Shown: one piece after another, positions 48,557 through 61,498 of the stretch
How positions within the stretch are numbered: position 1 is the first letter of the stretch
Layout of the letters: each line of letters begins with the position of its first letter
Origin: Stachybotrys elegans
Lineage: Eukaryota > Ascomycota > Sordariomycetes > Hypocreales > Stachybotryaceae
Reading direction: 5' to 3'
Length of the DNA: 64,000 nt
Assembly (NCBI GenBank): GCA_020746835.1
Contig: JAGPNK010000002.1
Span: forward strand, 3,224,001 to 3,288,000
Program-made: the position numbers and the translations under genes
Notes under the pieces: model-generated
What the model saw: only the letters and a program-made list of their open reading frames with translations
What the model was told of the DNA's origin: nothing
Databases searched by the model: none

Positions 48557-51500
48557 TTACCTATGGTGGTGATGTTGTGATTGCTGCGGTTCAACTTCTA
48601 TCTTTTCCTCCCTAAGTGAGTGCTCATGTCGCACAGTGCCGCTCGTGTCAACCGTAATCTGGTCCTCGGTCTTTCCAACAGCGGAGTCGGGTTCCTGGCT
48701 GAGCTGGTTTGGCTTCGGCTGTGGCAGTTGTGATCCGTGAGGCAAGGTTCTTGAGCCAGTTGGGACAATAACGTTAAGAACGCAGTCGTCGAGATGTTCG
48801 TAAAAGTCCTGAGGTGCGGCGAAGCGGTTATGGCATATGGAACACTGTGCACCGCCACCGATATGGCTGGTGCGCATAAGCAAGTTATCCGCGCTGTTGC
48901 CATTGCCTCCGGCGTTGCTGCTGTTGCTGCTGCTACCACCAGCACCAGGCTTGCGACTGTTGGGTGGCGTCTGTTCGACGTTGTGAACTGAGGTAAGGTG
49001 GCGTTTGAAGACGTCCGCCCGATTAAAGGACTTCTCGTATGCAGTGCCGGTACCAGGGCAGAAGGGGCAGACCATGGTGCCCTTATAGTGGGTGAGGGCG
49101 TGACGGTTTTTGTCGTACTTTCTAGCGAAGCCCTTGGTATGATATTCACATGATTCGATCGGACACTTCTCTGGTCGTTCCTCCTGGTGGGTGAGCATAT
49201 GGGCTGCAAGATCCTTGAAGACGCGTCCGCATTCCGGATGAGGGCAACGGCTACGATTTTCAGCTGGGCGCGTTGAAGGGCTGGTTTGGCCGCCTGTGCT
49301 CCAAGGACCTTCTGACGGCGATGAGAAGATCGAGGTGCCGGACTGCGATGGGGCGAGCTTGACGGCCTCAAGCACCATTGGCCGCCCAGTTCCCGGGCTG
49401 CCATAATATTCGATTCCTGGCGGCTTCAAATCGTCGTCCTCGCCCTCACTAGATGAGTCGTGAATTGTAATCGAGTCGATAGGTTGACGAACCTCACGCA
49501 TCCAGTCTTTGAGAATTGTCATTGGCGGCCAATCGCCACTCGCTCTTCCGCCCCTGTGAGGATTGAAGTGCGCGCGCCGGAGGTGGGCAGCAGCGTTGTA
49601 ATATGCCCCGTAGTGCTTCTGGGTCATGCATGCCTTGCAGCTCGACAGCGGAACGACAGGCTGTGGGGAGACAGATCGCAGCTCGTCAGGCGCACTGCAC
49701 ACCCAACGCTTTACCAAGGCCGCATGCTTGGCTTCGGTATGGCGCCGTAGTTCGTGCTCACCACGGAAGCCCTCGGGGTTCTCGTTGCACTTGACGCAGA
49801 ACACTCGCCGCACTGGAGGGCGCTGGTACACGGGTTTGAACTTAGCGGGCTCCAAGGTTGGTCCCAAGAAAGCCTGTCCGTCCTCACCTGGATATGCAGG
49901 CGTCTCGGCGACGGTATGTCGCCTCAACCGGTTCGGATCGATCGGTGATGGCGAAGTAGTAAAATCCACGGTGAGCTGCTGGGCCGGCAGACTTCGATCA
50001 TCCGTGTATTCTGGTTGGGGTCCCATTGTCTCTGGCGCACGCGGAATGTCAGGCACTGATCGTCGTGGCCCATGTCCACTTGCCAGCAGAGGAGGCAGCT
50101 GCCCATCGTCAGGATGTGGCAATTCCGTCTGCTGCCTGGGCTTCTGCTTGAAAAAGCCATTAAACTCATATCGTCCAGGCTCGCCATCCCCCAAGCTGAA
50201 TAGAAAATCAGCCGTAGACGTGAAATGCCGAGCAGTCCATGTATCTCGACTGACAACACGGTGAGTATTGTGATAGAAGGCAGCGTCCTCTGGAGGCAGC
50301 CGACTGAGATCGGTATCGAGGAATGAAGGCCCCGAGGAGATAAACAAGTGCACGAGAGCCTTGTAGACGCTGTGTATAGTCGGACGAGGTTCACCGGACA
50401 GGCTCACTTGCAATCTTGACACCTGGTTCGGAGAAAACTGCATGTTTATGTCGAGTAGCATGGTGCGGACGACGCTGAATATGCATAGCGAGAAAAACAC
50501 CGCCAGCCATTCTCGGGGTTGCTGAGTAGATCTCCGGGCCAAGATGCTCTCCAGGCACTGTAAGAATCGCGTCAAACATTCGTGAAGAAGATTGATGTGC
50601 TCTTCGAGGTCCACGTCCTCTGGTGGTGGCCTATACGGAGCAGGATCCAGGCGTCGGATCGCCGGGTCAGGCATCAATATGGCGTAAAAGGCAATTTCAC
50701 GCAAGAGTAGTTTGGCATGATAAAGGACCGGATATTTGGCCTCCTCAGCCTCGCGGGAAGCCGATAGACAGCCTGAAACGCCCAAGAGCTCTAGCAGGCT
50801 GTATGAGGTGCCCTGTACATTCCAGCTCGATACGATCGCGCACAGAATGGGAGGAGCCTGGCTTGTTGTATCTGGTCCACCAAGAGTTGGTCCTTGCCTA
50901 GGATCCAACTCGCCAGATGCCCAGAAACGATCATTGAAGTCCAGACTGGCCTGTACAGCTACAGCAGCCTGGTTAAAAAAGGGGAACGTTCGTTGGAGGT
51001 AATCGTTTATACCCTTTCGCTGGGATAGTGGAGAAGCGGTAGGGGTTCGGGTCTGCATCGGGGAAGAGGCTGAGCACCAAAGTCAGTATTGAGTATAACC
51101 CCAGAACGCCGCCAGGACCACTAGAATTACCTGGGAGAAGCATGTCGGCAAATGATGTTATAGAGCCTCGATGACATCCAAGAGCGCGCCAAAACTCCTC
51201 GCGCGGGCCCAAGGGCTGGCTTACGCACAATCCGCACGGTTGGTTGTTGTCGCACTACCGGTGAACAATGAGCTACATCCAAACGTTTCAATCGAGAGCA
51301 AACTTACCTCTTTGTTGGCCGTTCTGCACCGCAGGCACGGGTCGTTGTCCCGAAAAAGACGGAGTTCTCCAATGGATTCCAAACGAGGCCGGCCCACGCG
51401 GCTGCGCTTCAACGGGGGCAGCAGGGGGTCGACTTCCGAGTCTATGGATCCCCGGCTGGCCCCCGCGCGAGCGCCTGCAAACGTATACGCGGTAGTAAAG

Positions 51501-52428
51501 GGATCCCTCCTTTCCCGTTGTTGTGGTGGTAGACTGAGGGGTGGAAGGCTCGACAGCACAGCAGGACGCGGGATCTGTGCTGGGGGGGTCGGCCTGGGAA
51601 GTTGTGATAGCGGGTGTGGCCCAGGCAGTTCAGGCTGAGATGAGGACAGCTCTGGGATATGGGATAGAGGCGCCTTTGGCCCATGGGTGACAGAGTCGTC
51701 CTGTTCCTTCTTGGTTGTCGGGCCGTGCAACTTGGCATGCTCATCCCTTTCCTTTCGATCTGCAAAACCATAGACAAAATGAAGGCACTTCTCGTTGGAG
51801 CAGCGGTAGGAGTTGGTGAATGACGGTGCAGCCGTCGTAGGGTCACCCCGTGCGCGTCGGTTGCTGAGAATGGGATCATGCTTTTCGACATGCTTTTCTA
51901 GCCAAGCCGCGAAGCCAGGAGGAGCTGAGCTCATCGACTGACGGAGGGCTTCAAGAACGTCCACATCTAGTTTGGCATGACGGTTAGCCCATGAACTAGC
52001 GGGAACTAAGAGGTGTTTTGGGAGTGGTTCGGCGTACGTTGCTGGAGACAGACGACGGCGATGCATTCGCAACGGTATTGAAGTGCGCGGGCCTCCTCCA
52101 GCTCAGAAAGTACCTGGACACGAGCTAACAAGCCTGTGTAAAGCAATGCGATGAGCTGCAATTAGCAATTCCGCCATGAACACATAGCCCTGCATGTCGC
52201 GGCGGCGGGAATGGTGCAGTAGACGCAGCAGTACGCACCATGTTGTTCGGACAAATCCTCCAGGACGCGCAGTTTGTGGCGCAACATGGTCAACTCGTGG
52301 CGAGGATCCAAGGCATGTTTGATCTCGAAAAGAACGGTCAAACGGGATTGGATATCGACTTGCTCGCTGAGCAAATGGCTTATGGCAAGGTCAATGTCGT
52401 ATGGGTGGTCGGGACCGACAGACGACAT
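48557..52428 (-). CDS. Large C2H2 zinc-finger factor with a zinc-cluster-like cysteine motif
   Basis: Five exons (52428-52239, 52124-52038, 51966-51308, 51254-51131, 51069-48557) keep phase throughout and give 1190 residues. Introns are 114, 71, 53 and 61 bp. The first 100 residues are helical (DLAISHLLSEQVDIQSRL, VLSELEEARALQYRCE). Residues 303-322 form C-x2-C-x6-C-x5-C-x2-C (CLRCRTANKE, then CDNNQPCGLC), joined across intron 3, with another Cys at 339. The C-terminal half holds several C2H2-like units near 777 (CVKCNENPEGFRGEHELRRH), 832, 961 (CPHPECGRVFKDLAAHMLTH), 987 (CPIESCEYHTKGFARKYD), 1020 and 1095. It ends in HHHHR. It is probably a nuclear DNA-binding protein of unknown target. The exon 2 start is the least certain part of the model. 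Confidence 0.82.
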
Positions 52429-55400
52429 AGTTGCTCGCCCGCTCGCGGCACCCGAATGGCGCCGCTAGCACTGCTTCGACTCACGCACTCGCTCACTCAC
52501 TCACGGCTGGCGACCTGTTGTGCGTAAGGGCATTATTGAGTTCCGGGGATGCCCTCTGCCGTTGCGCAATGCCATGTGGCGCGGCGCCGACCCGGCGCAC
52601 GCGGTCTGGGCCGGTGTGGTGGAGGAGAGCGTAAGCGCGAAACCGTTGGGATTTTCTTTACCGAGCCTCGGGGCGCCGTTCCCTTGTAGGATGGAATTCG
52701 GGCGACAACCTCGAATGACGGCGCTCTTGTCCTGCTGGTCCTGCCCGTGTCCGGCTCCTGGTGGTTCAGATCCTGCGACTCAGGATGTTTGGAGCAATGA
52801 ATGTGCGAGGTGGTGCGACGATCGTGCAGTCCGTCAGACAACCGTTTCTCCTTGCACACCGTCTGGTATGGTATGGCCTGGATTGGTATGATATTTGAGT
52901 GTCTGATACCGTACCATGGGCGATCCGCCTAGATTGGGAATAGTGGTCGACCCGAGGTTATGCACCTTGTCCAGGAGCCTCTTTTTTCTGGGTCAGTTTC
53001 GGGAGGGATACCTGTGTCCTCTCTCTCTCTCTTTTTCTTTTTTGCCTCCCGTTTCTTCACAGTCGATCTCTCTCTCGGGAAAGTCTCTTTTTTCCCATGC
53101 GGGTGCGGCTCGTGGGTGGGTTTTAAAGAATAACTGTGTGGTGGCTGTGGGTAGACGTTGCTGTGTGGGGCAGGGGACGACCCGGCAGGTGGCACTGGTC
53201 AGTGGTGCTGGCCAGCAGGTACCTGCCCAAGGTACGGAGTACAGTATATGGAGTAGGAGGATGGGATTGGTAGCAGGTACACCCTTGTCGTCTTTGCCCG
53301 ATCGCGTATGGCTGGTAGCGATGGCTAGCAAAGGTACATGGATGCAGTACCTCTTACTTCAACGGGCCAGGCAGGGCAGGGAAGGAAAGGGAAGAGAAGG
53401 GAAGGATGGAGGGTTTCCACCGCAAGGGAGGAGCAAAGGAGGAATAAGACGAAGAAGGGAGGCGGAACGAGGAAGGAGGCAGGAGTGCACGGCTCCTACT
53501 GAGGTAGCCAAAACAAAAACGGCCAGCAACAGCAACCCACAAGCCACAAACCAGCAACAGCAACAGCACACAACAAGGTGAGGCTGGAAAGAGGCGGGAT
53601 TGATGCAAATGAAGGAAGGAGAGGAAGGGGAAAAAACTGTAGAGGAAAAAGAGGAAGAGGAAAGAAAGAGCGACAACCCATTGCCTTACTTACCTAGGTA
53701 GTAGATGTAGGTACCTTTGCGTATAGTGCTACTTAATACATGTACATACATACTGCATAGGTACCTACCCTGTCTACCGCTGTCTTGCCTGCCTGCCTTC
53801 CACATTTCCCCAAACACCCCTTCTTTCTTTGGTTTTGTTTCCGAGGAGGATCCTGAAGATGCTCCTTTGCCCATAACCCTGCCTGGCCACCAAAACAGCC
53901 TCCGAGGATGTGGGTGGGTATGCGACTCTTGATAGCCGCGCAGCTGGTCGCCTCACAAGAAACGGCAGCGGCAGCGGCAGCAAAAAAGCAGCATCAGCCA
54001 GAGCGCCCAGACCCGACCCGACAGTCAGATGGAGATGGCGACACACATACGGATGCACACACACACACATACCTACATGCTGTGCTCCGGAAGAAACACT
54101 CGAGGAACGGAACCAGTGTGCCTACAATGACACCCTGCGCACGATGACGGCCATTGGCAAACATACCTCCCCCCCTCCCCTCTTGAGATTCTGAGATGTA
54201 ATATTACGAGACACTCTCGATATGCTGTGGCTGGTGAGCCTGGCTTGCCTGGCTTGACCGGTAGAAACAGTACCGGTGTCTCGGGACTCCAAGTACCGCG
54301 CGAGACTCCCTCTAGTGCTGGACTGGGGCTTTTCCCTCCATCAGCACGCCACTCGCGAGCACCCACGCGCTACTCCAAGTCTGTGAGCCCAAGCTCCGCA
54401 AAGCATGGCAGGCATACTACGTAGCAGCACCACAGCAAGCAAAGCTATGCCGACCAGGCAGGCGGGCGGTGGGCTGGAAAGATCAAGGGCCCAGCGTTGA
54501 GTGGTCCGGACAAGGCCCGCCATAAAAGCCAAACTTCAACGGCCCCTCGAGACAGACCCCCATTCTTCTTCCCACCCCCATATCCATCCCCCCCCCCAGC
54601 ACCCTATGCCCGGGGATGGAAGGTGGTATAGGGCAGCTAGCGAGGCCTGCCATCCAAGCTCCCTCGGTCAGGCCCTTGCCCTGTTGATTGAGAAAAAGAG
54701 CCTAGATTGCTGGAGCTTCCCCAGCGACTGTGCGCGCGCACCAAATCACATTGACAAATAGGCAAAGAGCTGTCCGACTTCGCTCCGATAGGGCCCGGTC
54801 GATAGTCGTCCCAGCTATAGGGGCCTCGTCCCTGTTCCCTGCAATGCAACAACGGGACGCACTTTGATTGCTCGGGCATAGGCGATGAGCCAGGTGCCGC
54901 CTAAGCTCTCCAGGCTCGTCCGGCCTCTCCTCGGGCCTCATGTCCGTCGGTAGCGGCTTCTATGGATATCTCCACCTGCTATTACCATGCGCGCTCGCCT
55001 CGCCGCGCTGGCTGCCTATGCGCCTATCTTACCTGACCTGGGCTCTTTTGTAGCTGGGAAGGCAAGGCAAGGCATGCCATGGTCTGGTCTTGGGTTACCT
55101 TGAGCGCGGGGGCCCATCTGGCACGTATCCAGGTATCCCACACTCCATGATACATAGCTACGTACATCCATGGATGTCTCCTCCAAGTCTCCGGCCTACA
55201 CGTCGACTTTGCTTTGCTTTTACCTTGTTGCGCTGCGTTGCCACGGCTGTCAGCAACCACGCAGCCCAATCGAAGCTATGGACGGTACGGGATGCTGGTC
55301 TGCTCTTCTCTGCTTGGTCCCAGCCCTTGTTCGTTCGTTCATCATGCTCACGGGCTCGGGTTCTCTCGTCTTGTCAAGCATCGTCATCTCTCAAGTCAAC

Positions 55401-58202
55401 TTGTCGTCACCAACAGTGTAAGCTCAGCCCAGTGTGGATAACGCCGCTCACCAGTTCGGCAGTCTTACTACCTCCAGCTGCTGTGCGCTGAATCATACTC
55501 ACGCCGCACCATCAGCTCCGCGATCATCAGCACTTCATCTCCTAAGGTAGGGGCTGGTATAATTCTGCTGCCGTGTAACCCGACCAGTCACCCAAATGAC
55601 CAGAAAACCACCTCCACCCTCATCCGGACAAGACAAGACCAGGCAGGCAGGCCACCCAATCTTGTTTCCATACCGCCTTCTCAACAAGCCACTCGCAAGC
55701 TCGGCCACGTTTGAATTAATCCCATCTGCTTGATATCTGCTTCACCACTGGCAAATCACGTCGTCGCTACCCTGGTCAGCGTATTTAACCTGCGCCACCT
55801 CATCACACCGATCTCTTCGCCTCCGCCCCGCCATCGCGACGAACCTCGCTCATCAATTGCCATATCCTTCGCCCTCCATCCTTGTCTCCATTTCGCCGTA
55901 CCAACAATTTTCACCCCAGGCTGCTTGCTTTCTTGCTATATAACCCACTGAATTAAGGCCATTCCAGATCACCCACGGCACCCATGTACGTGCCGCGCCA
56001 TCGCTGCCAGACTACCTGCCACACACACACACACCACTCACTCGCACTTCACACGCGTCTTCACACTTCTTCTCTCACACTCTCTCCACTTGATTTCACA
56101 CCCTTACGCACTTACGCATGCATAATAAGCACCATCACATTTGCTCATTCTCTCTGGCCAAGTCGCCCACGCATGTACAAGACATACAGCAAAGGCTGAA
56201 CACACACACGTCGGCCTTACCCATCCTAACTCCGCTTCCAGACCATCTAACACAACTTTGGTCGATTATAGCCTAGATTGGCACTTTTGCTTGTGATTTC
56301 CTCTAACCGATCCCTCCCGTGGATGGGTGATCCCCGTCTTAAATTGCCCGTCCGGAGCAGCGGAGTACATCATGTGTTCTCAAAGGCCATCGGGCATCAT
56401 TCCTCCTCTTCATGTTCTTCTCCTTCGTCTCCTCCTCGTCCCAAAGTCTTTCACAAGTACTCATGGTCTGAGAAGATTACGGCACCCCCAGTCTTGCCGG
56501 CCCTCACCCACCCCCGGTTCCGCTCTTCCATGTTCCCCTTGTCTTCTCCATACAGGAAACAACCGATGCCCATCCGTTTCGTGGAGGGAGTGGCGCTCAG
56601 CTCTCCTAGAACGAGGCAAGCAACATATGGGACGATGCCGAAATGCAAACACCCACACACCAACCCCCCCTCCTCCGTCTTCCCTGCCCACCCGTCGACG
56701 GGAATCTTACCTGCTCTGACACGCAGTTCTTTGCTAGTCGATCCTATCAAGAAGCGCCTTTAATCTATCTACCCTTGTTCTTCACAGCGTCCGGTCAGCT
56801 TCAAGTCATGTGCCTTACCGTCCGCCTGTGGTTCCATGTCGTCTCTCACGGTGTTGCGTAATACAACGCGGCCGAACATGGGAATCCATAATTAATACTG
56901 TACACGCTTGTCCACGGCTATGCCGTACGAACCCACTTCCCGTCACCGCCTGTCAGCTCACGCTCCCAGCCCCCGGTAAATCCCTCTCACCTGCAGCTGA
57001 TTCACTGGTAGGCAGTTGTATGTATGGTTGTGTGCTGTGCTACGGGGTATGGGCCAGGCCAGCTCCTCGAGATGCGCTGGGACCGGTGTATTTCGTACGT
57101 ATTGTCTCAGTCTACGTAACCCGTGGCTAGCACCGCCATGGTTCAGCACGTGTCGAGTATGTGTTTGCGTGGCCGGGCCAGCCCTAGCGAGGCGAGGCGA
57201 GGCGAGACAGCGTAGACAGACAGCGGTGTCTGGACTTGTGAAGAAGGTAATGAATATAATGTACACGGGAAATTGCAACAACGTAAGAGACCTAATGGGC
57301 AAGATTGCACAAGCACCGAGAGATAACACGGCAGAGGGAATCAAGTGAGGACGGGATGACAGACCCGGCTCTATCCAATGTAATGTCGTGCTGCGTCTAC
57401 CATGCAGCCTGCACCCCTGATAGAGGATAAGTGAGGGTGAGGGAGCATGCCGAGCCCGATGCTACCTTCTATGTATTGTAATTGTTCACCGTTCCCGCCG
57501 CCGTGCCCTTAGTGAGCCCACTCGTTCGCGGCGTCCGTGCCGTTTTGAGGGAGCCGTGGTACCGAGGTGGCTCTCTGTACAAAGCTCCAAGGATGAGATG
57601 ACTGCGCAACTGCCAAGGCTGACGAACGGTCGGTCGTCAAGACCACTCAGGCTATCTGGTGCTCTCGTCCCATGCAGGTGATCTTATGCCGCGCCTGTCG
57701 ATGCGGAGTGGGCGCCGATTAATAATGGATAAAGATGTGGATGAAGATAAAAGGTGAGTTATGAAGAGGAGGAGGAAGAGGGGTACAAGTGGCAGGGGGA
57801 GAGAATGGTTACAAGGGGGGGGCCAGAGAAGCAAAGGCCAGTCGAAAGGAATCGAGCATCGAGAATCATGGACAAACGAAGAGAAGGAAATATGGGGAGG
57901 CACGCCTCGTCGACCAATACACCATCACGCTCGATCGCCTGCCATCGCATCACCAAGAGAAGCAAGGGGAGAGGGATGGTGAGAAGAGGTATCGTACGCC
58001 AACCCATACCCCGATGGCCCCCGATGTCGTGCACATTAAAAAGAAGAAAATAACCCCTCCTTCCCCACCACCATTCGACGGGCACATGCGCATGCCACGC
58101 CACATGTGACTGTGACTGTCCGTTTTGTGAAAGAAGCTGGTTCGTCGCGCGAGCACATACATCCCACAAATAAGGAGCATCGACCGTACCCATAGGCCCA
58201 GC
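52429..58202. other. Gene-free 5.8 kb region, C2H2 factor to ethanolamine kinase
   Basis: The left end is the promoter of the C2H2 factor and the right end the 3' flank of the ethanolamine kinase gene. In between I see no gene. There are AAGGGA-rich tracts near 53380-53480, TACCTA palindromes at 53690-53770, (CA)n near 54055-54070, GGCAA repeats at 55057-55080, and from about 55780 to 56700 a plus strand with strong C/T excess and only short frames. Confidence 0.65.
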
Positions 58203-59499
58203 TTATTGGCCCTGCGACCACGTCTTTTCTCGCAGCGGCATGTCCTTGTTGCTGGCAGCCCGGCTGCCATCGGTCTCGGCCTTGTATGCCCAGTACTCGC
58301 CCAGCCGCTCCTCGGCGTACGAAGCGTAGTCGAAGTCGATTTCCGATATCATGGCCTGGATCAGCGACCAGATGCCCCAGTAGAAGCCCGGCAGCCCGCG
58401 GAACACGTCCACCTCGGCCATGAGCTTCTCTATCTCTTGATTGATATCGGGCGTCTCGCCTCGCAGGCGGAAGTACGTTTGTATGTATTCGGTGATGAAC
58501 GCCCGACGCTGCGAGCGCGTGGGCACGGCTGAGTAGTCGCATTCATACCCAGCCCACTCGGCAAAATGGTTGGCCAGATCGAACGCCGCAGGAGAAGGTG
58601 TCCCGTACTCGTAGTCGATGAAGCTCACAGACTGCGCGGGGCCTCCCTCGACGTCGCTGTGGATAATGATGTTGGCGCAGAGCAAGTCGCAGTGGGAGAA
58701 GACGAGCTGAGTCCATCGGTTAGCTTTTCTATGTGTAACGTCGCCATCAGTCGGAGATGAGGGGAACACATACCCCTTGATGGCCCAGCCCTGGCCGCTG
58801 ACCCAGGCGCTCCATCATTAGGTCCAGCTCGCGCTGTAGTTGTGCTTGCTGTTTGCGCTGGGCATCCGTCGCCGTCGGTAGCACACGGACCCATTTCTGC
58901 AACGTTGTCCAGACGTTGGGTATCAGCTTGCCGTGCGGCCCAGTGGTGGCAGCCTTGACGCAATGGCTGCCGTTCAACTTGCCGTTGGCGTGGCCGTTTG
59001 TCAGGGAAGCATCAGGTAGGCACGGCACCAGGGCATGCCACTCGGCCAGCCGGCGAGCGACAGCAGCCAAAACATCGGGCCTCCTCAGGTCTGCGGGAAG
59101 TGCGACTGTGCCACTGACAAATCGGTATAGCATGCCGTTCTCGAAACGGGCGAGCAGCTCCGGGGCAAGCTTGTACTTCATTAGGAGTTCGTGGTTGGCC
59201 GCCTCGCGTTCCCGGTCGATGAGCAGGTCGGTTCGGTTGCCATAGGCGCGTAGTAGAATAGCTTCGCGGTCTACGTCTTCCTTGGAGAGGCCCGGGCGAC
59301 GGTTGACTGCCTTGAGCAGCGTGTTTGTGATGCCATCAGTGAAGCGAATGAGCTCCACCTTGGAGTCTTCCGAAGCCCATTGGGGCATCAGGGTGTAGAT
59401 GAGCTTGAGGGCAGAAGCCTCAGAGTCATGGCTGTCGTAGGATAGAGGGATGAAGCGTATATGATGCTCGGCATCGTCATTCCAGACCAGGGGCGACAT
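58203..59499 (-). CDS. EKI1: Ethanolamine kinase (choline/ethanolamine kinase family)
   Basis: Two exons, 59499-58774 and 58706-58203, join in phase 0 across a 67 bp intron (GTATGT donor, ACTCAG acceptor) and give 409 residues. The enzyme phosphorylates ethanolamine with ATP, the first step of the CDP-ethanolamine route to phosphatidylethanolamine in the cytosol. Seen in sequence: LIRFTDGITNTLLKA near residue 50, which replaces the usual choline kinase N-terminal loop and is typical of ethanolamine kinases; the catalytic Brenner-type box FSHCDLLCANI at about 245-255 with Asp249; and the metal-binding FIDYEYG with Asp273, followed by DLANHFAEW. The HCD form instead of HND is an accepted variant. 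Some activity on choline is possible. Confidence 0.93.
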
Positions 59500-61498
59500 G
59501 GTCGCGGTGGGCGGCGTGTGGCAAAGGAGATGGAAGCAGACGATGCGGGTACGAGGAGGGATATCGAGGTCTGGCTACGAATTCTTCAAGGTATCATGGC
59601 CGTGAGTTCTAGGAGGAAATCAAGGCTGGTTGCAACAGCAATTGTCGATTCGCGACGACGCAAGGCCCAGAGAGTTGGTGCGCACGAAGGGGGGGCCAAG
59701 GGTGCCACAAAGGGGCCAGAAGTTCGAAAGGTCTATCGTTGGAGACGGCGACTGGTGGGACAGAGGAGGAGATGGTCGAGTTGAAGGAATGAAGTTGAAG
59801 CAAACGAGATGCACACGACCTGTTGCCTTTAGGAGGGCGATAGGGATGGACCTCTTTCTGCTGGTAGACGGGGGGAGTGGGCCAACAGAAAAGGAGTCAA
59901 AGAGAAGCGAGTACTAAGGTAGGTTATGCTGCAATGGTACTTATCGACGAGGCCCTTGGAGATCGATTATCGGACAAGCTTGTGATTTGCAAACTTCACG
60001 GCCTCCATTTGTTGCAGGCGATCAAGGGTTAGCACTAATATGGAGGCAAAACCCTCCCAGTCCCATCCCACTAAGATTAGGTAGTAGGTAGAGTGCAGGT
60101 GCAGGTGCAGCGAGTACCTCCTTGCCCAACGTCACAAGGGGCGCCACCAGAACAGGGGCTTCAAGGTACAAAGCGCAGCGGCCAATCTTGGCTGGCAGCA
60201 CAAGTATCCGCCCTAAAACATGGCACATGCTAAACGAAGGCACCCCAGGGACGGTGTCATTTAGTTTAGGGGGTAGCGTCCACCAGCCGAATTAACTCTA
60301 GGCCTGAACCCCTAATAAATGGGACCAGCCATGCTCGAGCAGGCTGAGAGGGATGCGCCCCTGCACCTGCACTGTCAGGTACAAGTACTGAATTGTTGAG
60401 GGCGGGACGAGAAGAGATGAGATGCATGTGTGAAGGAATGGAAATGCAAAGGGACATGACATCGCACCACCTTGTCGGCAGGGGGTCTGTGCGTCATATC
60501 TGGAATGAACCAACCCGATGGACAAAGGCGTCCGTCCTCTCGTCAATTTGGTCATGGTTGTATTGTACGCCTTCATCACGGGTCCAGGGCAGCCAAGCAG
60601 CTATCCATCTCAATATGATCCACGGCTTCCTGCAGTCGTCATTCTCAAAAGGTCTCGGCTACCGGGGGGGAGGAGGCCCGCGAGGGTACGTCAGTATGAT
60701 ATGAGGTGCCCCTCAGCTCGCCTCAACCCCCCCAGTGTTCCAACATGACGCAAATGCCTACGTACGACCCAAGTACATCCCAATGAAACGGTCTTCGGCG
60801 ACGTGCAGCGTTTCCGCCAAGCCTCAGCTACGGCTCTGGCTTCCGGATACCAAGCTGCCTAAAATCGAAGTCGGAGTACCCTAGAGCTTTTACTTTTTCT
60901 CTGTTTTACGACGTTGCATCCACCGTGGAGTGTAAAGAGTGTGATACGCAATCTCAAATGTCATCAAACGTCCATGTGTACAGATAGTAGTGATTCGAGC
61001 GACTATGTGCACAATGCAAGTACATACCTAGTACCTTAGTACCTTAGTATGTAGTATGTAGGAGTTCAGCGCAGGTAGGTGATTAGAAGTGCTGGCTGAA
61101 GTCCATTGCGGCAAGAACAACCAAATCCTTCCATCCTTCTAGCGCCTGCCCATGGCCTCTGTTCCCTGTCGCGGCGCCTTAAGATGAGGTAAGGCAGGTA
61201 CGGGAGTGGCTTCCTTTCCAGACTTCCTGCACAGCTGTATCTCAGCCCTCAGCCTCAATCGATCCGCGCCACACGCCAACTCGAACCAAACTTGGAACGA
61301 CCAAATTACTTGCATGAACTTCAGCCCTAGACGAATGCAACCCGCATCTTGACGGCCTCAACACCGGCTGCCCAACCTCAATCGCCCACGCCCCTCCTCT
61401 CAAAGGCTCATCCTCTTATGGGGGGTCCTAGAGGACTGGCTACAATCATCAACACGGCACCACGAAACATGTGACGAGGGCCATAGGCGGAACCCGCC
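59500..61498. other. Divergent intergenic region, ethanolamine kinase to NPR3
   Basis: A 2 kb spacer that holds both promoters. It contains GCAGGT repeats near 60094-60108 and a TACCTTAG repeat with TATGTAG at about 61030-61062, some 440 bases before the NPR3 start codon. No gene is recognised. Confidence 0.65.

Noticed and set aside
52916..53581. 221-residue plus-strand open frame
   Set aside because: Composed of homopolymer-derived residues and Gly/Arg/Gln runs from AAGGGA and CAA repeats; no family resemblance.
58206..59245. Plus-strand open frames opposite ethanolamine kinase
   Set aside because: Shadows of the real minus-strand exons.
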